The position numbers and the translations under genes were made by a program. This document shows positions 52,145-60,465 of a stretch of 60,465 nt of DNA, in pieces. The notes beneath the pieces are model-generated. The model was not told the DNA's origin, did not search any database, and saw nothing but the letters and a program-made list of their open reading frames with translations. Every line of letters starts with the position of its first letter. Within the stretch, counting starts at the first letter, position 1. The stretch is from Prosthecobacter sp. (GTDB lineage: Bacteria; Verrucomicrobiota; Verrucomicrobiia; Verrucomicrobiales; Verrucomicrobiaceae): contig NZ_JAXMIH010000003.1 of NCBI RefSeq assembly GCF_034366625.1, positions 1-60,465 on the forward strand, written 5' to 3'.

Positions 52145-54628
52145 ATGAAACAGGAAACCAGTCCCGCCGGTCTTCCTCGTCAAACAGATACCACGCGCAC
52201 AGGTCTGGACCCGGCCCAGATCGCTGACGCATTCCAGGATAATTTGAATTACCTGCTCGGGAGGTTCCCGGCCATTGCCTCTCGCAATGACAACTATCTC
52301 GCCCTCGCCTACACCGTGCGCGACCGTCTCTTGCGGCGCTGGATCAAGAGCGCCCAGACTTACATGGACCGCCAGAGCCGCACGGTGTGCTATCTCTCGG
52401 CGGAGTTCCTGATGGGGCCGCAGCTTGGCAATAATCTCATCAATCTCGGCATCGAGAGCCAGGTGCGGCAGGCAATGCAGTCGCTCGGCTTGAATCTGGA
52501 CGATTTGATCGAGCATGAGGAGGAGCCGGGGCTGGGAAACGGTGGACTTGGACGGTTGGCGGCCTGCTACCTCGATTCGCTGGCGACATTGGAAGTGCCC
52601 TCCATCGGCTACGGCATCCGCTATGAGTTTGGCATCTTTGAGCAAAAGATCCGCAACGGCTGGCAGGTGGAGATGACCGACAAGTGGCTGCGATTCGGCA
52701 ATCCCTGGGAAATCGCACGACCCGAAATCGTGCATGAGGTGAAATTTGGCGGCCACACCGAAAGCTACGAAGAAAACGGCGCCTATCGCGTGCGTTGGAT
52801 TCCTGACGAGCTGGTGTGTGGCACCGCCTATGACATGCCGGTGCCGGGTTATCAGGTGAACACGGTGAATCTGCTGCGCCTGTGGAAGGCCGAGGCCGCC
52901 GAGTCCTTTGACTTCGCCGCGTTCAACCAAGGCGACTATTACCGCGCCGTCATGAAGAAGATGTCCTCGGAAAACATCACCAAGGTGCTCTATCCGAACG
53001 ACGAGTCTCTCCAGGGCAAACGCCTGCGCCTGCAGCAGCAGTTCTTCTTCGTCTCCTGCGCCTTGCAGGACATGCTGCGGCTCTATTTCCAGCGCAACAA
53101 GAGGCTGGACTTGTTCCACGATAAATTCTGCGTGCAGTTGAACGACACGCACCCCGCCATCGCCGTCGCCGAATTGATGCGGCTGCTGGTGGACGAGCAT
53201 TGCATGCCGTGGGAACCCGCGTGGGAAATCACACGCAAAACCTTCGGCTACACGAATCACACCCTGCTGCCGGAAGCGCTGGAGCGCTGGGGCGTGCCGC
53301 TGTTTTCCAGCGTGCTGCCACGGCATCTGGAGATCATTTATGAAATCAACCGCCGCTTCCTGGATGAAGTGCGGCTCCGCTTCCCCGGTGATGATGACCG
53401 CATTTCACGCATGTCGCTGATCGACGAAGGCGGCGAGCGCTACGTGCGCATGGCCAATCTCGCCTGTGTGGGCAGCAGCGCCATCAATGGCGTGGCCCGC
53501 CTGCACAGCGATCTGCTCAAAGAAGGCGTGCTGAGTGACTTCCACGACTTCTCGCCGGAAAAATTCCAGAACAAGACCAACGGCGTCACGCCGCGCCGCT
53601 TCATGCTGCTGAGCAATCCCGGCCTCGCCTCGCTCATCAGCCGCAGCATCGGCCCCGGCTGGGTCAAAAACCTCGATGAGCTGAAGAACCTCGAAAAATT
53701 CGCCGATGACGCCCAGTTCTGCCGTGAATGGCGCGACGTGAAGCTGGAGAACAAACGCCGTCTTGCCGCGCTGCTGAAGGAACGCTCCGGCATCACGGTC
53801 AATCCAGACACGCTGTTCGACATCCAGGTCAAGCGCCTGCACGAATACAAGCGCCAGCACCTCAACGCTCTGTTCATCATCACGCTCTACAACCGCCTGC
53901 GCCGCAATCCTGCGCTCAAGATCGCGCCACGGACGTTTGTCTTCGGCGGCAAGGCCGCGCCGGGCTATCACATGGCCAAGCTCATCATCAAGCTCATCAA
54001 TTCCATCGCCGAGGTGGTGAACCACGATCCTGCCGTGCGGGATCAGATCAAGGTGGCCTTCTTCCCGAACTTCAACGTGAAGAACGCCCAGCACATCTAC
54101 CCGGCGGCCGATTTGTCCGAGCAGATCTCCACCGCCGGCAAGGAAGCCTCCGGCACCGGCAACATGAAGTTCGCCCTCAACGGCGCTCTGACGATTGGCA
54201 CGCTCGACGGCGCCAACGTCGAAATCCGCGAGCAGGTCGGCGAGGAAAATTTCTTCCTGTTCGGCCTCACCGAAGCAGAAGTCGCACAGACCAAGGCACA
54301 CGGTTACCGCCCGTGGGAATACTGCGCCTCGAACGACGAACTGCGCGAGGTGATCGAGCAGATTCGCGACGGCTTCTTCTCCCCCGACCAGCCCGATCGC
54401 TTCCATCCTCTCGTCAACTCGCTGCTTCAGCGCGATGACTACCTGCTCTTCGCCGATTACGCCGCCTACGTCGCCTGCCAGGACCACGTTTCCGCCGCCT
54501 ACCAAGACACGAAAAGCTGGACCCGCATGTCGATCCTCAACGTCGCACGCATGGGCTACTTCTCCTCCGACCGCTCCATCCGCGAATACTGTGAGGAGAT
54601 TTGGAAAGTGAAGCCGGTGACGATTTAG
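52145..54628 (+). CDS. glgP: Glycogen/starch phosphorylase
   Basis: The 827-residue PLP enzyme releases glucose-1-phosphate from alpha-1,4-glucans. Blocks present are YLSAEFLMGPQLGNNL, EEPGLGNGGLGRLAACYLDS, VQLNDTHPAIAVAELMRLL, DIQVKRLHEYKRQHLN, VFGGKAAPGYHMAK and the cofactor site EASGTGNMKFALNGALTIGT with Lys675 for the Schiff base. The length is normal and no regulatory extension is visible. It lies between two sulfatase genes on the same strand, with 74 and 47 bp gaps. It is cytoplasmic, working on stored glycogen or on maltodextrins. Confidence 0.96.
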   Translation: MKQETSPAGLPRQTDTTRTGLDPAQIADAFQDNLNYLLGRFPAIASRNDNYLALAYTVRDRLLRRWIKSAQTYMDRQSRTVCYLSAEFLMGPQLGNNLINLGIESQVRQAMQSLGLNLDDLIEHEEEPGLGNGGLGRLAACYLDSLATLEVPSIGYGIRYEFGIFEQKIRNGWQVEMTDKWLRFGNPWEIARPEIVHEVKFGGHTESYEENGAYRVRWIPDELVCGTAYDMPVPGYQVNTVNLLRLWKAEAAESFDFAAFNQGDYYRAVMKKMSSENITKVLYPNDESLQGKRLRLQQQFFFVSCALQDMLRLYFQRNKRLDLFHDKFCVQLNDTHPAIAVAELMRLLVDEHCMPWEPAWEITRKTFGYTNHTLLPEALERWGVPLFSSVLPRHLEIIYEINRRFLDEVRLRFPGDDDRISRMSLIDEGGERYVRMANLACVGSSAINGVARLHSDLLKEGVLSDFHDFSPEKFQNKTNGVTPRRFMLLSNPGLASLISRSIGPGWVKNLDELKNLEKFADDAQFCREWRDVKLENKRRLAALLKERSGITVNPDTLFDIQVKRLHEYKRQHLNALFIITLYNRLRRNPALKIAPRTFVFGGKAAPGYHMAKLIIKLINSIAEVVNHDPAVRDQIKVAFFPNFNVKNAQHIYPAADLSEQISTAGKEASGTGNMKFALNGALTIGTLDGANVEIREQVGEENFFLFGLTEAEVAQTKAHGYRPWEYCASNDELREVIEQIRDGFFSPDQPDRFHPLVNSLLQRDDYLLFADYAAYVACQDHVSAAYQDTKSWTRMSILNVARMGYFSSDRSIREYCEEIWKVKPVTI

Positions 54629-54675
54629 GTTGAGAAGAAGATTTTGGTGTCCATCAAGGTAGCTACCAACCTGCC

Positions 54676-56097
54676 ATGTTCCGTTCCATACTCTTTTCCG
54701 TACTTTCAGCGGGCTTTCTACAAGCCGCCGATTCGCCTCCCAACATCATCGTCATGCTCATCGACGACATGGGCTGGACCGATCTTGGCTGCTACGGCTC
54801 CAAATACTACGAGACGCCGCACATCGACCAGCTCGCGAAGGATGGCATGCGCTTCACGCAGGCGTATTCAGCCTGCACCGTCTGCTCGCCGACGCGTGCG
54901 GCGATGATGACGGGCAAATCCCCTGCCCGGCTGCACATCACCGACTGGATCGCCGGGCATGTGCCGGACAATGGCCGACTCGTCATTCCGAACTGGACGA
55001 TGCAATTGCCGCTGGAGGAGGAAACCATCGCCGAGCGGCTCAAAACACGCGGCTATGCCACCGCGAGCATCGGCAAGTGGCATCTCGGCAATGAGGAGTT
55101 CTATCCGACGAAGCAGGGCTTTGATGTGAACATAGGCGGCACGCACGGCGGATCACCGAAGAGCTACTTTTCGCCCTACAACACGCCCACGCTGCCCGAT
55201 GGCCCGCAGGACGAGTTTCTCACCGACCGGCTGACGAGCGAAGCAGTGAAGTTCATCGAGAAGAACAAGGCGAAGCCCTTCTTCGTCTATCTGCCGCACT
55301 ACGCCGTCCACACACCGATCATGGGCAAACCGGAAGTCGTGGCGAAGTATCAGGCCAAAAAAGCGGCCGGCGGACACAGCAATCCGGTTTACGCGGCGCT
55401 CGTCGAGAGCGTGGACGACAGCGTGGGCACGCTGCGGGCGAAATTGAAGGAACTCAACCTCGCCGAGAACACGCTTTTCATCTTCACCAGCGACAACGGC
55501 GGATTGAGCCAACTCGTGCGTCCGGAAGGCTGGTCACACGGCCCCACCGACAACAGCCCCGCACGCCTCGGCAAAGGCAGCGCGTATGAAGGCGGCGTCC
55601 ACATCCCGCTCATCGTCTCCTGGCCCGGCAAGGTGAAGCCCGGCAGCACCTGCGATGTGCCGGTCATCACTTACGATCACGTTCCAACGCTGCTCGAAGC
55701 CACACAGACACCGCTCAAGGAGAAACAGATCGTCGATGGCGAGTCACTCATGCCTTTGCTCACCGAAACGGGCACGCTCAAGCGTGAGGCGATCTACTGG
55801 CACTACCCGCATTACCATCCCGGCAGCGCCGTGCCTTACAGCGCCATTCGCGAGGGCGACTGGAAGCTCATCCTGTTCCATGAGGACAATCACGCCGAGC
55901 TCTACAATCTCAAACTCGACGCCGGTGAGAACGACAACCGTGCCCCGCATGACTCCGTGCGCGCACTGCAACTCCGCGACAAGCTGGACGCCTGGCTTAA
56001 AGACACCGGCGCACAGATTCCCGAGCGCAATCCGAAGTACGATCCTGACAAGCCGCTCAACGAACCAAAGAAAGCGGGTGGGAAGAAGAAAGCGTAA
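54676..56097 (+). CDS. Secreted arylsulfatase A-type sulfatase
   Basis: Type I sulfatase, 473 residues, with signal peptide [20 protein letters not shown]. The core begins [17 protein letters not shown], with the formylglycine motif CSPTR (Cys70), then IGKWHLG, TSDNGG and a Lys/His-containing [17 protein letters not shown] block. The size and motifs match the arylsulfatase A group. The C-terminus is Lys-rich (AGGKKKA). It lies 47 bp after glgP and 22 bp before a Tat-exported oxidoreductase, so sulfatase and oxidoreductase are probably co-transcribed and act in the same envelope pathway. Confidence 0.93.
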   Translation: MFRSILFSVLSAGFLQAADSPPNIIVMLIDDMGWTDLGCYGSKYYETPHIDQLAKDGMRFTQAYSACTVCSPTRAAMMTGKSPARLHITDWIAGHVPDNGRLVIPNWTMQLPLEEETIAERLKTRGYATASIGKWHLGNEEFYPTKQGFDVNIGGTHGGSPKSYFSPYNTPTLPDGPQDEFLTDRLTSEAVKFIEKNKAKPFFVYLPHYAVHTPIMGKPEVVAKYQAKKAAGGHSNPVYAALVESVDDSVGTLRAKLKELNLAENTLFIFTSDNGGLSQLVRPEGWSHGPTDNSPARLGKGSAYEGGVHIPLIVSWPGKVKPGSTCDVPVITYDHVPTLLEATQTPLKEKQIVDGESLMPLLTETGTLKREAIYWHYPHYHPGSAVPYSAIREGDWKLILFHEDNHAELYNLKLDAGENDNRAPHDSVRALQLRDKLDAWLKDTGAQIPERNPKYDPDKPLNEPKKAGGKKKA

Positions 56098-56119
56098 GCT
56101 TTCGTATTCGCTGGCAACC

Positions 56120-57568
<1,449 letters not shown>

Positions 57569-57634
57569 ATGAATCCATGACTGCGCTGGAGGAGATCATC
57601 GGTGTCCCTCCACCGCGAGAAGACTCGCGGACTA

Positions 57635-58114
57635 CTATCTTCTCAGCATCACGATCAGCTCATCGATCTTGTTCGCGATCTCCTGCACCTCGCTCTGCGT
57701 CGGCGGATCGTTCACCGTCATTCCCAGTGTGGCCACGTTGTTACTGTTGCTGCTGGTAGTGGCGATGGCGTCGGTAAGTTGCTGGAGCGAGACCTCACCG
57801 GGGGCACCGGGCAGGCCTGGCTCGCCCTGGATTCCCTGCTGACCCTGGCCGCCATCGCTGCCGTTGCTGCCCGGAGTGCCATCGCTGCCGCTGGTGCCAC
57901 GCGGCAGGGCAAAGCTGAAATGAAGCGTGCCGTCCACCACGTTGAGTGTCACCACCGCCGGATCGCCCGGATTAACGGTGCTCACCGCATCCACCTGAGC
58001 CGCCGTGATCGTCTGGATGGCATCGATGAGGTCTTTGAGGCCGTTGAACTGGCCGCGCATCTGCGCCGAGGCGTTCGGCGAGTTCGCGACAGGAATGTTC
58101 GGGTCGAAGGGCAT
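57635..58114 (-). CDS. Collagen-like Gly-X-Y repeat protein
   Basis: The 159-residue protein begins MPFDPNIPVANSPNASAQMR, a start I associate with small tail-fibre-like proteins in Verrucomicrobia and Planctomycetes. After a helical N-terminal part comes a beta segment (GDPAVVTLNVVDGTLHFSF). About eleven Gly-X-Y triplets follow (GSDGTPGSNGSDGGQGQQG, then IQGEPGLPGAPGE), which can form a collagen-like triple helix. The C-terminal helix (about 120-159) probably trimerises the fibre. There is no signal peptide. The upstream gene on the same strand encodes a fibronectin-like protein, broken by a stop codon, and a perfect 22-bp inverted repeat lies between them. Confidence 0.75.
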   Translation of the reverse strand: MPFDPNIPVANSPNASAQMRGQFNGLKDLIDAIQTITAAQVDAVSTVNPGDPAVVTLNVVDGTLHFSFALPRGTSGSDGTPGSNGSDGGQGQQGIQGEPGLPGAPGEVSLQQLTDAIATTSSNSNNVATLGMTVNDPPTQSEVQEIANKIDELIVMLRR

Positions 58115-58120
58115 GGGTTC

Positions 58121-58191
58121 GTAGTTCGGGCTTTAGCCCGTTGATTGGAGATCGAATGACGAAGGCCTGAACGGGCTAAAGCCCGAACTAC
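58121..58191. repeat. Perfect 22-bp inverted repeat (stem-loop)
   Basis: Arms at 58121-58142 and 58170-58191 are exact reverse complements, separated by 27 bp. Each arm contains a smaller palindrome, CGGGCTTTAGCCCG or its complement CGGGCTAAAGCCCG. The element sits between two minus-strand genes. It may be a processing or termination signal, or an interspersed palindromic repeat; the 14-base core is one I believe recurs in related genomes, though I cannot verify that here. Confidence 0.75.
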
Positions 58192-58196
58192 AAGCA

Positions 58197-59231
58197 TCAT
58201 GTCACCGTCACCTGCACCACAGGGCTTTCGGGCCCGTCGCCGCCATCGTTGTAGGGGATGGCTTTGACTTGGACGATGACGCCCGCTACAAAGCCAGGCA
58301 GCGTCTTTTCCAGACCATCCGCTGTGCCGGAGTTGATGAAGTCGTCATCAATCGTCGCGCCGGTGGTGCGCTTGGTCAGCAGGCGGGTGCCGGTCATGCG
58401 CGTGGCATAGGCCCACTGGGCGTGGAGGTTGCCATCGCCAGCCGCCGTGGCTGTCAGGCTCGGAATGCCTTCCGGCGCGCTCGGGTTCGCCGGGACGTTC
58501 AGGCCAAACAGTTCATAGCGCGTGTCATCGTCGGCCAGCAGCGTGCCCAGCTCGGTGATGAAGCCGCGCACGCGCTTGCGCAGGGACTTGTAGCCGTCCT
58601 TGTGCGTTTTCTTGGCGTTGGTCTTGTTGAACTCCGCCGTGTTCACTGCCGTGCGGGCATTGCTGATGGCGGTGTGCGCGGCGGCGACGATGGCCGCCGT
58701 GGCGCTCAAGTCAGCGCTTTCCGTCGTCGGATTGGTGGTGAAATAATTCTTCATGCCATTGAGCAGGCTGAAGCGCTGATCCTGGCTGTCCGGAATGGCG
58801 GTCGATTCATTGGGTCAGCCCGCCGCCTGCCAGTTGGCGTTGTACAGTCCGCCGTAGAGATTCACCATCCGCAGGCGGCAGTTTTTCAGCACGGTTTCTC
58901 CGGCCGTGTCCGCCGTGTGCAGCGTGGCGTATTTTTCATCCACCAGCGCGTTCTTGGCGCCGTGCAGTTGTTTCGCCGCCACGGCGGCGCCCAGGGCGGC
59001 GCGCAGCACGGCCTCGGTGTTTTGCTTGATGCCGACGGTGACCTCATGGTCGTGGGCGCCGTCCGCGAGATCTTCGGTGAGTGCTTCGAGCACCTCGTCG
59101 TCTTCGGGTGTTGGGTTCATGGTGTTGGTTCGATGGTTGATTTTGCGTTGCTTGGTTGGCAGAAAGTTGAAAATCGGCGCGCCCGGGCTGTCCCAAGTGC
59201 CGCTGTCCCAGGCACCCTCATCCCAGTTCAT
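58197..59231 (-). pseudogene. Lineage-specific fibronectin-like protein broken by an in-frame TGA
   Basis: From the ATG at 59231 (MNWDEGAWDSGTWDS) one frame runs through a helical Ala-rich domain to a TGA at 58815-58817. The same frame then continues without another stop for 20 codons (PNESTAIPDSQDQRFSLLNG) and through MKNYFTTNPTTESAD to 58197. The second part has a helical segment (KSLRKRVRGFITELGTLLAD) and an fn3-like C-terminus ending VVQVTVT. The two parts together have the length and order expected for one protein, so a single point mutation, perhaps from a Trp or Gly codon, split it. Internal ATGs at 59120 and 58754 could allow two shorter products. Neighbouring genes and repeats are similar to those at 31028-31687. 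Confidence 0.7.
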
Positions 59232-59703
59232 GGCGATGCGGTGCCGAGGGCAGGTTGACGTTGGTTGACCGTGGTTGACCGTGGTTGACGATTGTTTGCA
59301 GTGGTTTGGAAAACACCGCTCTTCGGGCTGCACATCGGCTCAGCTACTGTCAACCATGGCAAACTCAGCACGATCCATTTCGGTGATGAAGGTCTCAACA
59401 GACTCAAAACCAGCGTGTCAGCCGCCTGAGGCCCGCTCCTCATTCCAGCACCCATAGTGGTGGCATGCCGCAGGAGACTCCGTGCGGTGCCGCCCAGAGT
59501 GGTTGCCGGTGTGGGAAAGCTCCCGCAGGTGACGCCCAGAATGGGTACGAGCCGTCCGAGCTTCCTGACGGCCACAACCAGAGTGGGTGCGGGATGGCGC
59601 ACCGCCGGTTCCCGTCTGCCGCATTGGCAGCCGACGTTACCGCCGACGGGCGTGTCCGAAAGTTTGTGTTTTCGGGAGTTTGGTTATGTTTTGGTCTGGG
59701 TTG
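59232..59703. other. Repeat-rich non-coding region
   Basis: No gene is supported. The region holds an array of GGTTGAC at 59253, 59263, 59273 and 59283 (10-bp period), one inverted copy GTCAACC at 59349-59355, and the 42-bp tandem repeats at 59452-59577. Open frames through it on both strands only reflect the repeats. It separates the broken fibronectin-like gene from the transposase and is the likely promoter side of the former. Confidence 0.55.
59452..59577. repeat. Three tandem 42-bp repeats, second array
   Basis: Units start at 59452, 59494 and 59536 with the shared beginning CCAKARTGG (CCATAGTGG, CCAGAGTGG, CCAGAATGG), and a partial fourth unit starts at 59578 (CCAGAGTGG). Units are more diverged than in the 31551-31676 array but have the same length. 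They lie upstream of the minus-strand fibronectin-like gene, in the same relative orientation as the first array to its gene. Confidence 0.65.
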
Positions 59704-59739
59704 TTTTTTTGATTGAGCGCATGCGCTCAATCAAAAAAA
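59704..59739. terminator. 36-bp perfect palindrome, bidirectional terminator
   Basis: Seven T, then GATTGAGCGCA (59711-59721), its reverse complement TGCGCTCAATC (59722-59732), then seven A (59733-59739). The stem with U-tracts on both strands is an ideal terminator for either direction. The transposase stop codon (59731-59733 on the minus strand) lies inside the right arm, so the palindrome belongs to the end of the transposase gene or of the insertion sequence. Confidence 0.75.
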
Positions 59740-60465
59740 TCGCGACCCGAACTGGATCGCAAATTGGTTGGCCGCAGCTTTCCAGTTCAGCGGGATGGAC
59801 TTCCACTTGGTGCTGATGTCGCGCAAGGCCAGATACAGCAGTTTGGTCGCGGCTTCATCGTTCGGGAAGTGCCCTCGGTTCTTGATGATTTTGCGCAACT
59901 GCATGTTCAGGCTCTCGATGGCGTTGGTCGTGTAGATGATCTTCCGCACGGCGGCGGGATAGACGAAAACGGGATGACTTGCTCCCACGCTCGTCGCCAG
60001 CTCGCGGCGATGGTGGGATATTTTTTGCCCCATTCTCCGGCTTCAAACTCTTCCAGCCGGCGCAGTGCCATCGGCGCGCTCTCGGCGCGGTAAACCAGCT
60101 TGAGCGCGGCAGCCACCAGCTCCTTGTCGTTCCACCCGCAGTAGTTCAAGCTGTGGCGGATCAAATGCACGATGCAGGTTTGCACCTGGGTCTCAGGGAA
60201 CACGGCGGTAATGGCCTCAGGAAAGCCTTTGAGTCCATCGACCACCGCGATGAGCACGTCTTCCACACCGCGATTGCGCAGCTCGTTCATGACTTTGAGC
60301 CAGAACTTCGCGCCTTCGTCGCGGATGCGCACGCGCAAGGCGTCGAAGAACACGAGCGGATACATCTTCTCCAGCGGCCGGTTTTGCCACTCGGTGACTT
60401 CGGCATGCACGGCGTCTGTCACGCTGCTGATGAAGTCGGGACTGACCTCGATGCGGTATTGCTGC
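59731..60465 (-). pseudogene. IS256-family (Mutator-type) transposase, partial and frameshifted
   Basis: The DDE transposase enters from the right edge reading QQYRIEVSPDFISSVTDAVH and continues EWQNRPLEKMYPLVFFDALRV with the first catalytic Asp, VVDGLKGFPEAI with the second, and VQTCIVHLIRHS, the zinc-finger-like family signature. At 59966-59969 the frame breaks after WEQVIPF. The alternative frame carries on with VYPAAVRKIIYTTNAIESLN, which includes the catalytic Glu, and ends QFAIQFGSRFF at 59731. The break is in a run of four T on the coding strand where five would restore the frame. The family does not normally use frameshifting, so this is a disabled copy or a sequencing error. Confidence 0.85.

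Larger units (their letters stand above)
59700..60465 (-). mobile_element. IS256-family insertion sequence, right part outside the window
   Basis: The stretch holds the 3' part of an IS256-family transposase and ends at or just beyond the palindrome at 59704-59739. The other end lies beyond the window, so terminal inverted repeats and target duplications cannot be compared. The left boundary is approximate. Confidence 0.7.

Noticed and set aside
58815..58817. Selenocysteine or recoded TGA
   Set aside because: No Cys-like redox context surrounds the codon and no SECIS-like hairpin is evident just after it; a nonsense mutation is simpler.
59907..60033. Programmed frameshift in the transposase
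   Set aside because: IS256-family elements normally use a single ORF, and the break is explained by loss of one T in a homopolymer.

Overview
The window reads as chromosomal DNA of a GC-rich, free-living heterotroph of the Verrucomicrobiota, most like Prosthecobacter and its relatives. This is inferred from protein families, because no rRNA or tRNA gene is present. The supporting features are three secreted sulfatases, a DUF1080 protein fused to a PVC-type haem-binding region, Tat-exported Gfo/Idh/MocA oxidoreductases, SUMF1-domain proteins, a giant multidomain secreted protein whose tail resembles a verrucomicrobial paralogous family, and a response regulator with an excisionase-type DNA-binding domain.

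Layout. 1-1603: two small unknown genes and palindromic or short-period repeats. 1604-10813: one minus-strand gene for a secreted protein of about 3070 residues that joins a copper-radical-oxidase domain to a dihaem cytochrome domain and many adhesive modules. 10986-16446: topoisomerase IV subunit A, adenylosuccinate lyase, an HTH-receiver regulator and an exported amidohydrolase. 16523-26779: LOG-family protein, an 840-bp non-coding stretch with a perfect palindrome, then a long plus-strand run holding an MDR oxidoreductase, a sulfatase, two tandem membrane/coiled-coil paralogues, a YqjD/YqjE-like trio, two PilT-type ATPases and a proline-rich membrane protein. 26840-31687: a frameshifted esterase, small proteins, a SUMF1 protein, a large multi-hairpin element, and a gene preceded by 42-bp tandem repeats. 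31767-37031: interleaved inverted repeats, PEP carboxylase, a membrane-anchored alpha-toroid protein and an AraC regulator. 37102-48931: the DUF1080/haem protein, an adenylate-kinase-like protein, an HslV-like peptidase with a predicted Ser nucleophile, an S9-type peptidase, a second SUMF1 protein, ApaG, ThiD, a degenerate S41 protein and an IF-1-like small protein. 48939-57568: two Gfo/Idh/MocA oxidoreductases, two sulfatases and glycogen phosphorylase. 57635-60465: a collagen-like protein, a related gene broken by an in-frame TGA, 42-bp repeats and an IS256-type transposase that runs off the right edge.

Functionally, the sulfatases, oxidoreductases, DUF1080/haem protein and AraC regulator point to breakdown of sulfated or complex polysaccharides. 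Glycogen phosphorylase and PEP carboxylase link to central carbon storage and anaplerosis, and the PilT pair to type IV pilus retraction.

The most unusual items are the oxidase/cytochrome fusion, the Ser-type HslV homologue, the two loci pairing 42-bp repeats with a lineage-specific gene, the pseudoknot-topology repeat at 31767-31839, the 153-bp hairpin cluster at 28395-28547, and a 90-bp in-frame insertion with 9-bp flanking repeats in a sulfatase signal peptide.
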